From Boswellia sacra (taxonomy: Eukaryota > Streptophyta > Magnoliopsida > Sapindales > Burseraceae), in assembly GCA_013180625.2 (NCBI GenBank), contig SNVD02012237.1, forward strand, positions 310,001 through 374,000: a stretch of DNA of 64,000 bases, in the 5' to 3' direction. Of this stretch, positions 47,001 to 58,069 are shown in pieces. Position numbers and translations under genes: made by a program. Each line of letters starts with the position of its first letter. The stretch's first letter is position 1. The notes beneath the pieces are model-generated. The model ran no database searches, was not told the DNA's origin, and saw nothing but the letters and a program-made list of their open reading frames with translations.

Positions 47001-47787
47001 GTCACATGGAAACCGCAAAATAACACTCAAAATTTAGGATTTTAGACTTGAAATCTGTATAGGAGATGCAAATGCATGCATTGGGAGTCTCACTAATATA
47101 TATAACAAAATCAGTCTTACCTTTCCATTTCATGTTCTTCGTTATATTTGAGAAAAATAATAAAATGTCATATTTGAGGGAAACAATAAATTCTCTTCAG
47201 GTTGGATTCTCCTTTTGTTACTGCAACAATTAGCAGCATAGGTGGACCCATGAAAGGACCGAGGTGGCCCAAGCCCTTCTTAAAATTTGTAATTTCACTT
47301 TTGGCCCTTATTTCAATTAGCTACCATTACACCGCTTCTTAAATACTAAACCCAATTTGTTATTTCTTGCCTTTATCTATAATCTTTTTCTAATTAGTAG
47401 CTTGTCAAACTTTTAGAAACCTTCTCCTTTCACTCTGGTATCTAGCGTAACATACAGGCCACTCTTTAAACCATATAATATAAATAAAAAAAAATTTATA
47501 ACTTACAATCACATGAGTTTCTCTTGTATTTCAGTTTAATTATTATATTTCATAAATTGTATCTTTTTATTTAATTAGTATAAATTACATCTTTCTATTT
47601 TCATTCAAATTTTGTTATTAATTAGTTTTTAAAATAATAAATTAAAAGAATTTTTAATGGATGGTGCTAACTAACTTTTTTGTAAAAATTTTTTAGTGAA
47701 ATTAATTATATATTATATTTGGACTGTTAGGCAAAGTTTACTATGTTTGCCTTACCTAGACATACTCTTTTTTTATATTTTAATAAA
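44015..47787. other. Gene-free stretch with old repeats
   Basis: I see no gene. A pure A run of about 30 lies at 45020-45048. Two small stretches (about 45400-45560 and 46767-46961) have imperfect inverted ends sharing an AACTTGA(A/G)TTGACAA-type block and could be old MITEs of one family. From about 47225 to 48100 inverted GGTGGACCC / GAGTCCGCC ends hint at another old element. A 64-codon frame at 44190-44384 has no domain. Confidence 0.5.
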
Positions 47788-47986
47788 CAATAATGCTAGC
47801 TTACAACATTGATACAACATAATCTCTGTAACATGACGTGACAGTCTAAGTGGCAAAATCTTATTGGAGATGTAACTTCCCTCATCTATTTTTGCTTTTC
47901 TCTTCTCCAGTGAATTTTCGCCATGTAGGCTGTCACGTCATGTTGTAGAGTTTATGCTGTGTGAATATTGTAAGTCTAGTATTACT
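47788..47986. mobile_element. Mutator-type MITE, 199 bp
   Basis: Long inverted ends (about 57 bp, for example AACATGACGTGACAG on the left and its complement on the right) are flanked by TTTTAATAAA on both sides (47778-47787, 47987-47996), which includes a 9-10 bp target duplication as for Mutator-like elements. Confidence 0.8.
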
Positions 47987-47996
47987 TTTTAATAAA

Positions 47997-48356
47997 TTCT
48001 CCTGTACTATCAATGTTTATAAAACAAAAATTATAAATATTATAACATTCAAAGTGTCCCTCATCACATTAAATTCTGAGTCCGCCATTGATTAATAGGG
48101 TATGAGTATGGGAATGGCATATTATGCAATAACATACTGCAGTCAGGACAAAATCAAAAAACTGAAATGGAAAATCTTAAAAGTGAAATTTTAAGGGTTT
48201 TTTTCAACTTTATCTCAAGTAAAACTATTTAAATTTTTTTTTTTAAAATAAAAGTGGGGCTAAATGGAACTCCTCTTTTGTTTGAAGGCCCAATAAAAAA
48301 AAACTTTTGAGCCCAATAGCCCACCCTGTCCAACAAACATAACATATTTTAAGAAA
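47997..48356. other. Spacer
   Basis: AT-rich sequence with no recognisable feature other than the possible old element end near 48085. Confidence 0.5.
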
Positions 48357-49126
48357 GAGTAGTTCTATTCAACCCCATTTTTTATCTCATTATCCCCCAC
48401 CTTTTATTTAGTAAGAATATATTGTAATTTAGACAATCTTTTATGCTCAATTTCAAATACATATATGGTAAACTTAATTAATTATCTATATTCAATTACA
48501 GATGTATTTATGGTAAACTTAATTAATTATTATTTGATTTTAATGGTATTTGACCTTTCTTCCCCATCAATCTAACATTTAATTAAATTATCACAACTTA
48601 ATGGTGTTTGACTCTTTTTTTCCATTTTCTTAATGTATTTGCATTTTGTAAATTTAAATACTGATATACATGACACATAAAAAAATATTTTAAAGAGTTT
48701 AACTTTAATCAGATGTTTCTCCCTCTATTAAATTCTTCAAATTTATGTCAACAAAACAATCAATCAAATTTTTATTAGTTTTGGTGTTTGAAAGGGAGGG
48801 AGAGAGAGAGAAATAGATGATATGGTGTTTTGATCTAAAAGTATGTAATTGGTTGAATTATAAAAGGAAAGAAAGATATTTGAATGTAAATAATTTGGGG
48901 TAAAAAAACTTAAAAATTGAAAAGAGATGATAAATATCACACTTGAATATTAAGAGAGAAAATAGGAAAAAAATTGGAGACATATAAGAAGAATGAGAGT
49001 TTTCGTTAAGTCAACTCCCTTAACATTCAGTATCTTATCTATTTTACTTTTATTATAATTTTATCCTTATTTAATTTTGAGGTGGAGGCTAATGAGATAG
49101 ATAGTGGGGACTGAATAGAATTAATC
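48357..49126. mobile_element. Mutator-type element, 770 bp
   Basis: Inverted ends GAGTAGTTCTATTCAACCCC and (reverse complement) GATTAATTCTATTCAGTCCC extend for about 45 bp. The 9-bp duplication TTTAAGAAA lies at 48348-48356 and 49127-49135. No coding sequence. It shares end sequence with 49335-52901 and 53258-54259. Confidence 0.8.
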
Positions 49127-49559
49127 TTTAAGAAATTTGAAACTAAAAAGACAAGGGTCATGTGTTCATATTAGGCCCAATCCAAGCATAACTCTTCTTT
49201 ACAAAAGGAGATTAAATTGTACGACATCATATGTAATTATGTACTCTGTTTCTCTTATTATATTTACACGCTTCTACAAAACAAAATCCAATCATTCATG
49301 GTTAAAATTATTGACTCAGTTGTTATTATTATAAGAGTTGCTCTATTTGATTCCCACTTTTATATTAATTTTTTTTTAGACAATTTTACCTTGAGTTAAG
49401 TATACAAAAGAGGAGAAAAAATTCCAAATTAATACACATATATTATTTCTCACATCATAAACAAAAATTCTGTTAAAAAGAACTAGTTTATACATGTAAA
49501 ATATGAAACTTCAAGACCGAATTTGACTTGATAAAACTCTTGAGATACCGAATTTCATT

Positions 49560-49560
<1 letters not shown>

Positions 49561-49592
<32 letters not shown>
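49561..49592. repeat. AT dinucleotide run
   Basis: About 16 uninterrupted AT units. Confidence 0.95.
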
Positions 49593-49595
<3 letters not shown>

Positions 49596-49739
49596 CACAA
49601 CTCGTACTAGACATACAAAATATAGCATTTATACAGTCATTTAAATATGAACTCTGTTATTTCTTTCAAAATTAATATTAGTATCACACACAAAACAGAG
49701 TTCCTAATCACAACCACACCATTTCACTTTATATAGATA

Positions 49740-52042
49740 CATTCAAAATCAAAAGGATTCCTATAGTATGGTTATGATAATCTAGGCAGCGGTCAATGAT
49801 TGCCAAGGGAACTCTGTCAGCAATACCAAAAGTCCTCCATCCATAGCTCAATCTACTGATCACTTGAGGCACACAACAACTTTAATGAGTAAAACTCAGT
49901 AAGTAAGCTAGGTGAATATACAGTAATAAACAATAACAATAGACTTTAGTCCACAGTATGAAACTGTCCATTTCTAACTACACAAGTATTAGCTAACTCG
50001 TTAAAGAAAGAATGCCCCAGAGTTCACTTCGGTTACATTTGAGCTCCCGCGCCAATTTTCTTTCTAGACCTCTGTAGGTCGATTCAACCTCACATAAGTG
50101 AGTTCACATTTCTCTATTCATCGCTTTTTCATGTACAATCACAATCACATAATGAGAAAACTTCCACAGTATCAGTTACAATCACCTAGGAGAAAAGACT
50201 CTCTAATCAAGGTAGGACTTTTCATTTCACAGTCAGTTCCCATATAATAGCTTAAGGCTAGTTTGACAATCCGGGTGATACCAGGCCCATGCTACCGAAT
50301 CCCGTCTAGAGAAACACATGGTCCAGACCTCCCCTCAAGTCATGGGAGTACGGAATGCTCAAGGCTAGTCTGACAATCCGGGTGATACCGGGCCCATGTT
50401 ACCAAATCTCGTCTAGAGAAACACATGGTACAGACCTCCCCTCAAGCTATGAGAGCTAAACTTCCTAGGTCTTGGCATGCCAATCATGTTTCACCATTCA
50501 CAATCAGTCACACATAAAAGAAGTTTGATATCAACCTTCTAAAACAGTCACAATATCTCATATTCAAGCATCAAAGTGCTAGCAATTAACAATGTTACAA
50601 TCCACAAAATTACATACATACAGTACACAATTTATTGTGGCCTCAAAATAGTTAGCTTACTTACCTCGTATAGCTGCTTTTCGATGCTTGTGATTGACCT
50701 AAAAATAAAATAAAAATCTCTTTTTAGGTCACCATACACTTGTAAAACATTTTCCCTTTTTGGCTCTATTTCTATACTTACTTTGACAAACAATTTACAA
50801 CAACACTTGTCTACTTTCAAAATTCACACAATTGGTAGACATCTTTTACACACATACCTCATGTCTCCTTAAAATTTTTAGAGCAAATTGGGGTCATTAG
50901 GTCACTCAAAATAATCAAATTCATTACCTCAACAATTCTGCCACTGCATTCACTTCACTGAGTACTATCAACTTAAAAATTTGTAGGAATTTCAATCCTA
51001 CTCAAATGGCTACAAAAATTTACAAGCTGGTATATAACATATATATATACCTCCATACCAAAAATCAGGGCTTTTCAAGGTGTTTAACCCATTCAAATCT
51101 ATTTATTTCTAACTACCCTGTTTTGGAAACTAAAAATTCCAATTTTAGCAAGCCAACTTTAAAAATCTATAACAATTCACACAGAGCTTTAATCTCAGTG
51201 AAAATTTACAGTCTCATATGTGAAACGTAAAAGGACTTGCATACCAAAAATCAGGTAATTCTATGAAGATTTGGACCTTCAACTAAAATCGTCTTTCCCT
51301 ACTCTGTTCTAAGACAGGGGAAATGTACAATACCATACCAGAAATTCAAAAATTCACTACAAATCACCTACTTTGAATTTTTGAGTGAATCCAATTGCTA
51401 TACACTCCTGTACATGTCTATTTTCATCCATAAAAATTTCAGAACAAGAAAATGTCCCACTGATTTTTGGTAATTTTCGGAACATGCACTGCTCAGTGTA
51501 ACAAAATTTCTAGGATTTGAACTAAACTCTCAATTCTAGCTTATATCTTCATCCTCTTGCTTAGATACATTCAAAACTCATTCAAATTCATGTTTCCACA
51601 CAAATTTCCAGCAGCACAAACAACAATTCACATACTCAAATGACAACCCAAAAATTTTCTTGCAAACACACACACTAAGAAAAGAATTTTAAGGAAAAAG
51701 GGTGAGTTCTTACCACTTCTTTCTTCCTTCTTCCTCCTTTTTCTTCTTTGATTCCTTGATGAGTTGTGTGAAAAGTTTTTGAGAGTGTATAGGGCTGGGA
51801 ACGTGTAAGCATGGAAAGAAATGAAAGAGTTCTAGAAGTCTTCCCATTTATTGACAAATATTATGCCAAATTTCCATTTAGTTCATCTCTTCTCCTTTAT
51901 AACCATTAAATCCAATACTCTTTCATTAAGCCCCTCATTCTTTCATTTATTACATTACAATTCAAATACATTACATATACATTAATACATATGTAACCAT
52001 AACACATGATATAATGTACACTACAAGATTTAGGATATTACA
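49740..52042 (-). mobile_element. LTR-like block, possibly a solo LTR
   Basis: On the minus strand the right end starts TGTAATATCCTAAATCTTG, a start typical of plant LTRs. The block is a compositionally distinct non-coding region with a TATA-like context and no ORF beyond 75 codons. Its left end is not defined and I found no target duplication, so the boundaries are approximate. Confidence 0.45.
50248..50462. repeat. 106-bp tandem duplication
   Basis: Two adjacent copies share AAGGCTAGT(T/C)TGACAATCCGG, then GGCCCATG(C/T)TACC and CAGACCTCCCCTCAAG, differing at several positions. They start near 50251 and 50357. Confidence 0.85.
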
Positions 52043-52926
52043 ATATATATATATTCAAGTCACGGGAAAAGAATTCGTGAAACCGGAAGAGAAAAAAGAA
52101 AAATGATAAACAAGTAAGATTTAACTAAATCTTCTTTTCATTTTTCTTTTTTAAATTTATATTATCATTGATGCCACAAATCTTATTTTCTTTTAATTAA
52201 GAATCAGTTTCGTTTTTTGCCATAATAAGTGTTCTTATTTTTTGTTTTATTGTGTACAATCGAGTAACAAAATTAACCCAAAGAAACTGACCCAAAAGGT
52301 CTATAGGAAGATGAGATGTAGCCTTGTTCACAATCAACCCAAAGAAACAGACCACCAAGATCAGGGGTCAATTTCACAGAAACAAAAATGGTCCTTTGCT
52401 TGATTTTGAGTAAAGTGTGGCAGAGTTGATGAATGTTTGGAAACGGGAAGCACCAATGCTTTTGGGCTGATGCTGATGGAGAGATAGAGATGACAAGGAG
52501 AAGAGAACAAAATAGAAGAACACGTGGAGGAAGCCATTGATTTTCGTTTTATGAGTAGCTTTTAGAAGTGTTGAAATAAGAAGAAACGAGAGAGATTGAG
52601 AGAAATTAGAAGGATGATTTTAATTTGCTTTAAGAATAGCTCTCAAAGAAAGATTGGTGCATAAGCATTTGATAAAACAAGAAACGAAATTGATATTAAT
52701 TAGTGAGAGGATACAGAGATCGTAGATAAGGAGACACAAGGCAACATGTGGGGCTAATAAAAAACTCGGTTATATTCTTAAAAAAGGGGGTATTTTAAGA
52801 ATTAAGTAGGATCTAATGAGAGAAAATTTTAAAAATTTTAATTGGATGAGTTTAGAAATGGGGTTGAAAAGGTAGAAAGTTGGGGCTGAATAGAATAATC
52901 CTTATTATAATTAAATAAAAACTTAA

Positions 52927-53140
52927 GAGTAATGCTACTCATACAATCTACTTATACAAACTCACACATACAAACTGATCTGACATCCCTATATGATCGC
53001 CACATCACCCATGTTAATTAATGTCATTTATTATTAATATATATTTATCAAATCACTGCATTTATTTATCAAATCACATTATGCCACGTCAGTTTGTATG
53101 TGTGAGTTTGTATAAGTAGTTTGTAAGAGTAGCGTTACTC
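52927..53140. mobile_element. Mutator-type MITE, 214 bp
   Basis: Nearly perfect 52-bp inverted ends (GAGTAA(T/C)GCTACTC on the outside and TACAAACTGA on the inside), flanked by the 9-bp duplication AAAACTTAA at 52918-52926 and 53141-53149. Confidence 0.9.
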
Positions 53141-53257
53141 AAAACTTAATATTCAAGTTTCAACATAACAAATAAGGATTACACGTCTATTGCTCATTTG
53201 TTTTTGTGAATGCTTTCTATTAAAATATTTATTAGTATTATAATCACAATACACTAA

Positions 53258-53416
53258 GAGTTGTTCTATTCAACCCTAACTTTTTAACTCTTTAACCCCC
53301 GTTTCTAAATTCACCTAATTAGAAATTTTAAAACCTCATTTTTTTTTCTCATTACACCCTATTTGATTTCCATATTACCCTTTTACTTTATAAGTTTTAT
53401 CATATTGTGAAAATAT

Positions 53417-53461
<45 letters not shown>

Positions 53462-54259
53462 ACAATTTTAGAGATCAAAAGGAACTATCCTTTCCGGGCT
53501 GCCTCCCCCCTACCTTTGCTTCGCCCCTGGATTTGTTTGTCAAATGCATGTTAAGACCACGACGGCAGAACAGATCTGCAAACTCATCAAAATTATTTAT
53601 TTTGTTTATAAATGTCAACGAGGTCAAGCGCAAAGTTGGCTCTAGCCACGGGAACTTATTTTTATTTGGACTAAAATAAGGAAGGATTCTCTATACATCT
53701 CGCGCAATACATATTTTACAATCTTATTCCAAGCCAAACAGGCAATGATTATAGCATATAATTGCTACAAAAAAAAAGGTACTTTCGGTATGCTTTTATG
53801 TAATGAATGTGTGCGCTTGAACCCTGCTATACGATTTTGATTTCATTTACTTTGGTATTCTAATATATTAAGACAAAAATTGGAAGAAAGAATATAAGCC
53901 CATGAAAGATAACTACACTAAAGAGAGAGTAGCAAGGGGATGAAGGTGGGGTGCGTGAGATGTCAATGGATTTTTATTCTTTTAAATTATTAATTATTTT
54001 TATGTTTTACGTTTCAGGACATTATCTCTGATGAAGTTTCTAATGTAAAAATCTTTAGCATAAAATATGCTTAGATAACTGTCTAGCAGAACTTGAATTT
54101 CACCCGTTTACTAAACTTAGTTTTTTAAAGCAAAACTTTATCCTGTTTTAGAATTTTTTTAATCCTCTTTAAAATCTTATTTCGGGGTAAGATTGTTAAA
54201 AAAATGGATGAAAAAATAGGGGTTGAAGAATTAAAAACTGGGGCGAAATATAACTACTC
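53258..54259. mobile_element. Mutator-type element, 1.0 kb
   Basis: Ends GAGTTGTTCTATTCAACCC and (reverse complement) GAGTAGTTATATTTCGCCCC. The flanking 9-mers are ATACACTAA (53249-53257) and ATACATTAA (54260-54268), a target duplication with one mismatch. An AT run lies at 53430-53457. No coding sequence seen. Confidence 0.75.
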
Positions 54260-54268
54260 ATACATTAA

Positions 54269-55149
54269 TTAACTATTACAGCAAAGGGGTTCAAATAAGT
54301 GACATTAGTTTCAAAACATATGCACATGTGCCTAACAAGGGTTAATGGATTGTGCCTGACGCAAGCCTCATTTTGGTCATATCCAACTTCAAACCCATTT
54401 GTGCTTCGTGGTTGATGTTGGTGCTACTATTATATGATTTCATGAGAAAAATTTCAAATTCCACACGGTCGATTTGACCCATTTGCTCACTCTTATCACA
54501 AAATTAAGTAAAAATACACTACCATATATATTGACCATCTTTGTTACAATTAAACTAGAATCTTGCAATCCTTTCACCAATTAACGACAAATGGATGCGT
54601 TAATTTTTTTTTAATATGTCTCTTTCAACAATGAAAAGAGCATAAAACATTGGAGAACAGACAATACAAATCAATCTTGTACAATTTGTTAGTATTTAAA
54701 TATTTAAAAGATTTTATTTTATTTTTTTACTTTTAACTCTCTGTCATTATACGTTTATGTGAAATCACAAAAATATTATAATCTCAAAATTTTTTTCTTT
54801 TTTCAATCATAACTTTGCTGTCAGCGCCAATCAATATTCTCATTGTTGTGAATTATTGCTTTAGGATGGAGCTATTATAATATTTAGCATGCACAGAAGG
54901 TTTGAACATGCGAAATACGAATCCACCTGGTTATCAAAAAGTTGAAGTTTGGCAAGCAATTCTCAGAAGGATAACGTATAATATTGCAATGTATGGGAAT
55001 GCTTCGTAGGTAATGCTTTGTACTAGATTTTGAACAATCATTCAAATGGTTGAATGAAAGAACATTAATTTACAATAAAGAAATTCTGTCATACAACAGC
55101 TACACGTATAACCGGTCAAGTAGTGTCATACAACAGCTACACATATAAC
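54269..55149. other. Non-coding spacer
   Basis: AT-rich, no gene. Its end has a 37-bp tandem duplication (TGTCATACAACAGCTACAC twice, 55088-55160) next to the chitinase remnant. Confidence 0.55.
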
Positions 55150-55560
55150 CGGTCCATTTTGGATGGAATTGACTTGATATTGAAGGAGGAAAAAACCAAC
55201 ACTGAGATGATCTTGCAAGGTACCTTTCGGGATACAGCAAACATGGTAACGAGAAAGTGTAACAGCAGGCCCACGGTGTACTTTCCCTGATGCTTGGGTT
55301 GGAGGTGCCCTTCAAACAGGCCTGTTTGATTATGTCTGGGTTCAATTTTACAACCACCCCCAATGCCAATTCACATCACGAAATACTGCAAAACTTGGAG
55401 GATGCATGGAAACAATGGACTTCAGATATTCCAGCAACAAAAATTTTCTTGGGACTTCCTGCAGCTCCTGAAGCAGCCGGAAGTGGTTTCATTCCTGTTC
55501 GTGATTTCATTTCCACAGTGCTTCTAGCCATCAAGGATTCTGCCATGTATTCACTTGAAA
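55150..55560 (+). pseudogene. Class III (GH18) acidic endochitinase fragment, frameshifted
   Basis: In frames that must be changed at least twice, the + strand reads ILDGID, then a one-base loss, then DIEGG (the DGIDFDIE catalytic motif of GH18 chitinases, broken by the loss). DLARYLSGYSKHG in altered frame follows, then FPDAWVGGALQTGLFDYVWV and QFYNHPQCQF (from 55283), and after a shift near 55396 LEDAWKQWTSDIPATKIFL and GLPAAPEAAGSGF. The N-terminal third and the last beta/alpha units are missing. Intact relatives are secreted hevamine-type enzymes of about 300 residues. It lies immediately left of the RLK3 duplication block, and no counterpart is seen beside RLK2. Confidence 0.85.
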
Positions 55561-56336
55561 TGTTATTGGTAGAAATATTATTTTTTAGAGGACAGTAAAA
55601 AATGTTTTGGTCCAAACACTTTAATCGTATCCAACCAACTTTGGTTGTGCAATTCATAAACTCAAGGTCTAGCACATCCGCAAATGACACGATTGATTAA
55701 AAAAATTGCTGCTGCCATCACAGTCGTCATCATCATTACAGTAATTGTTATTTTATAATCAAGTTATTATAATATCTAATCTGTATTTAAGTTTGAACAC
55801 GTGAAATGTCAATCCGCATGTGTTGAAGTTTGGCAAGTAGCATAATAAAAGATTATGTCCTTCTAAGAGGATATCATTTAATATAATATAAATAACCACT
55901 TGTAGATAGTAAGGTTTAGTTGGATGTCAACATATGATCACCAAGAAATTCCTTAGTTAATGCTCTATTTTTATACATTGATAAATAATGATTTGAAGAG
56001 TTGAACATTTAAAAATTGGATGAGAAAGTTAAAGAGTTATTGGATTATGGTAAGCCAATATATAAAGTTGTTATAAAAAGATAATAAAGAAGCACCGATC
56101 ATAATTACCGAAATTAGCCATCAAACTAAAGATATATTATCCATTAAACCAAAGAAAACCGTCCAAGACAAAGTTGAATTTGGACAAAATCATAAATCCC
56201 TCTTCAAAAGAGTGTATATGCCGGAACAATTTGCATTTTTTTATATGCAAAAGTCTATAGACTGTTTTTGCTAATCAAATTCTAAAATGATGATTACATT
56301 CACACTCTACAAATTTGGTACTAATAGAACCCTTTA

Positions 56337-57090
56337 GGGCACGTTTGGGATGAAGGATTTGATTGGACTGGACTGGACTGAGATTGGGATTATGATTGGA
56401 ATTGGACTAGATTGGACTATGTAATATTGTCTTATGTTTGGTATCATATGGGATTAGACTAAATAATATTGTCTAATGTTTGGTGTAATATGAGACTGAA
56501 CTAGATAATAATTTTTAAGAAAATAATTTTGAAAAAATAAACTAACTTAATTTTTTTAAATTGAACTTGAATAAAAACTAAATATTAAATATTTGTTGAT
56601 ATTTCTATATAAATAATAATAATATTATATTTTATATTAAAATTAATTTTTATATAAATATAATAAATTATTAATAATTAGTATTTAAATATTATTAGAT
56701 GATATTTATTTTTATATTATTAATTTAATAGTTATTTCTATATTAATATCATATTATTATTTCATTATTTTTTAGTAAACAATCAAAATTGATTTTATTA
56801 AATATTTAAATATAATTAAAAATTATTGTTATATTATATTTATTATTTTATTTAGTTTTAATTTTAATTGAAAATTAAAAAATTTTGTCCCAATTTGGGA
56901 CTATAAGTCCCACACTATAAGGTGGGACTAATAGTCCCACTAATTTGGCCTTGGTTGGGAGGGAGGTGGGACTGACTTGGACTATCAGTCCAGTCCCGCC
57001 TCTGCACCAAACATGGGATTGGACTGCACCAAACATGGGATTGGACTAAGTTTAGTCCAATCCCATGTCTGGCCCGCTCCCAAACGTGGC
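56337..57090. mobile_element. Harbinger/Tourist-like MITE, 754 bp
   Basis: Ends GGGCACGTTTGGGATGAAGG and (reverse complement) GCCACGTTTGGGAGCGGGCC, flanked by TTA on both sides (56334-56336, 57091-57093). The RLK2 copy near 39117-39125 has an unoccupied ACTCTTAATTACTTTCTG at the same place. The interior has GGACT-rich ends and an AT-rich centre without coding sequence. Confidence 0.85.
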
Positions 57091-57093
57091 TTA

Positions 57094-57877
57094 CTGAATT
57101 TCCAAATTGATGTTACTTTCACATGCCAAGATCTTCTTCTAATTTGATTTTCATTTTAGTAAATTACAAATATATTATTAGTTGTTATCAGAAAATAAAT
57201 TAAAGAGGAAAGAGAACATAGTGAATTTTATTAACTCATGGATAATAAAATCCATGCAGTAGAAGATCTTAAAGCTTTGGAAACCTCGGTTTAAGAGAGG
57301 ATGCTAATTCTATTTTGACATTGTACTAACTTGGTATTTAGAAGACCATCAGTTCACTATGTTCTAAATTAAGGTTCCTTTCACATCCTATTATCCTGGT
57401 ACCCTGGAGACCCCTCCTTTGCTCACGTCTCCTCCTTTGCTCATTAAGTTCTAAAATGATGTCACAGCCAACAAACTTGTTATTCCGGAGAGGAGACCTC
57501 TCCTTTGCTCACCAAGTTCTAAACGGAGGAACTTTCAGAACCTATAAACTTGGTGCAGAGGAAATATGTGAGTCTTACCGAACATGGACTCCATCCCCTG
57601 GCCATATGCTGTCAAGCATTGCTGACTTTTTCCAATCAAACTTTCCCTTTGGCTCACATTTGATCCTTGACACCCTTTTTACCAAGCACATGACGTTATA
57701 ATGCTAAAATGTCCAACTACAATCCTCTGAGAGTATCGAAGCCTAATGACTTGGGCACAAGTTGAAGTATAGCACAAACACTGAAATGTTACTTGTGTCA
57801 GCTTGTGTGAAGCATGTCCTTATTAATCTAAGATTTTAAGTTGAGTTGGAAAATCAACTACTCATGGTTATGAACCC
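57094..57877. other. Upstream region of RLK3
   Basis: Non-coding. The part at 57262-57745 is missing upstream of RLK2. TCCTTTGCTCA recurs three times (57415-57520) in a small local duplication. The 81-codon frame at 57456-57701 has no domain and is not supported as a gene. Confidence 0.55.
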
Positions 57878-57970
57878 ATGATGAATCTAGAAAAGGTATA
57901 TTATTCTCTTCACAAATCATACCCTGCACTGAATTTGTCTTCCAATAGATCAAATTTCTACCTCCACTAA
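57878..57970 (+). promoter_or_regulatory. Upstream ORF in the RLK3 leader
   Basis: ATGATG opens a 30-codon frame (containing KVYYSLHKSYPALNLSSNRS) ending in TAA at 57968-57970, 100 bases before the RLK3 start. The same peptide heads the in-frame extension of RLK2. If transcribed it could reduce initiation at the receptor start. Confidence 0.45.
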
Positions 57971-58069
57971 AACCACCCTCTCACTGTAGCAATAGTGAAC
58001 AAATCATATAATTCACCTTTCTCCTGTAAGAATTGTCATAGAAACATCAAAAGCCGGTTTTGTTCAAAC

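Larger units (their letters stand above)
49335..52901. mobile_element. Mutator-type element, 3.6 kb, with an LTR-like block inside
   Basis: Ends GAGTTGCTCTATTTGATTCC and (reverse complement) GGATTATTCTATTCAGCCCC are flanked by the 9-bp duplication TTATTATAA (49326-49334, 52902-52910). They belong to the same family as the neighbouring elements. No transposase is seen. The middle is taken up by an LTR-like block (about 49.74-52.04 kb). The right 0.6 kb (52.26-52.9 kb) is purine-rich and could be a captured leader, but I cannot assign it. Confidence 0.75.

Noticed and set aside
57456..57701. Small gene upstream of RLK3
   Set aside because: No domain, lies in duplicated promoter sequence, and the frame is not kept in the RLK1 counterpart.
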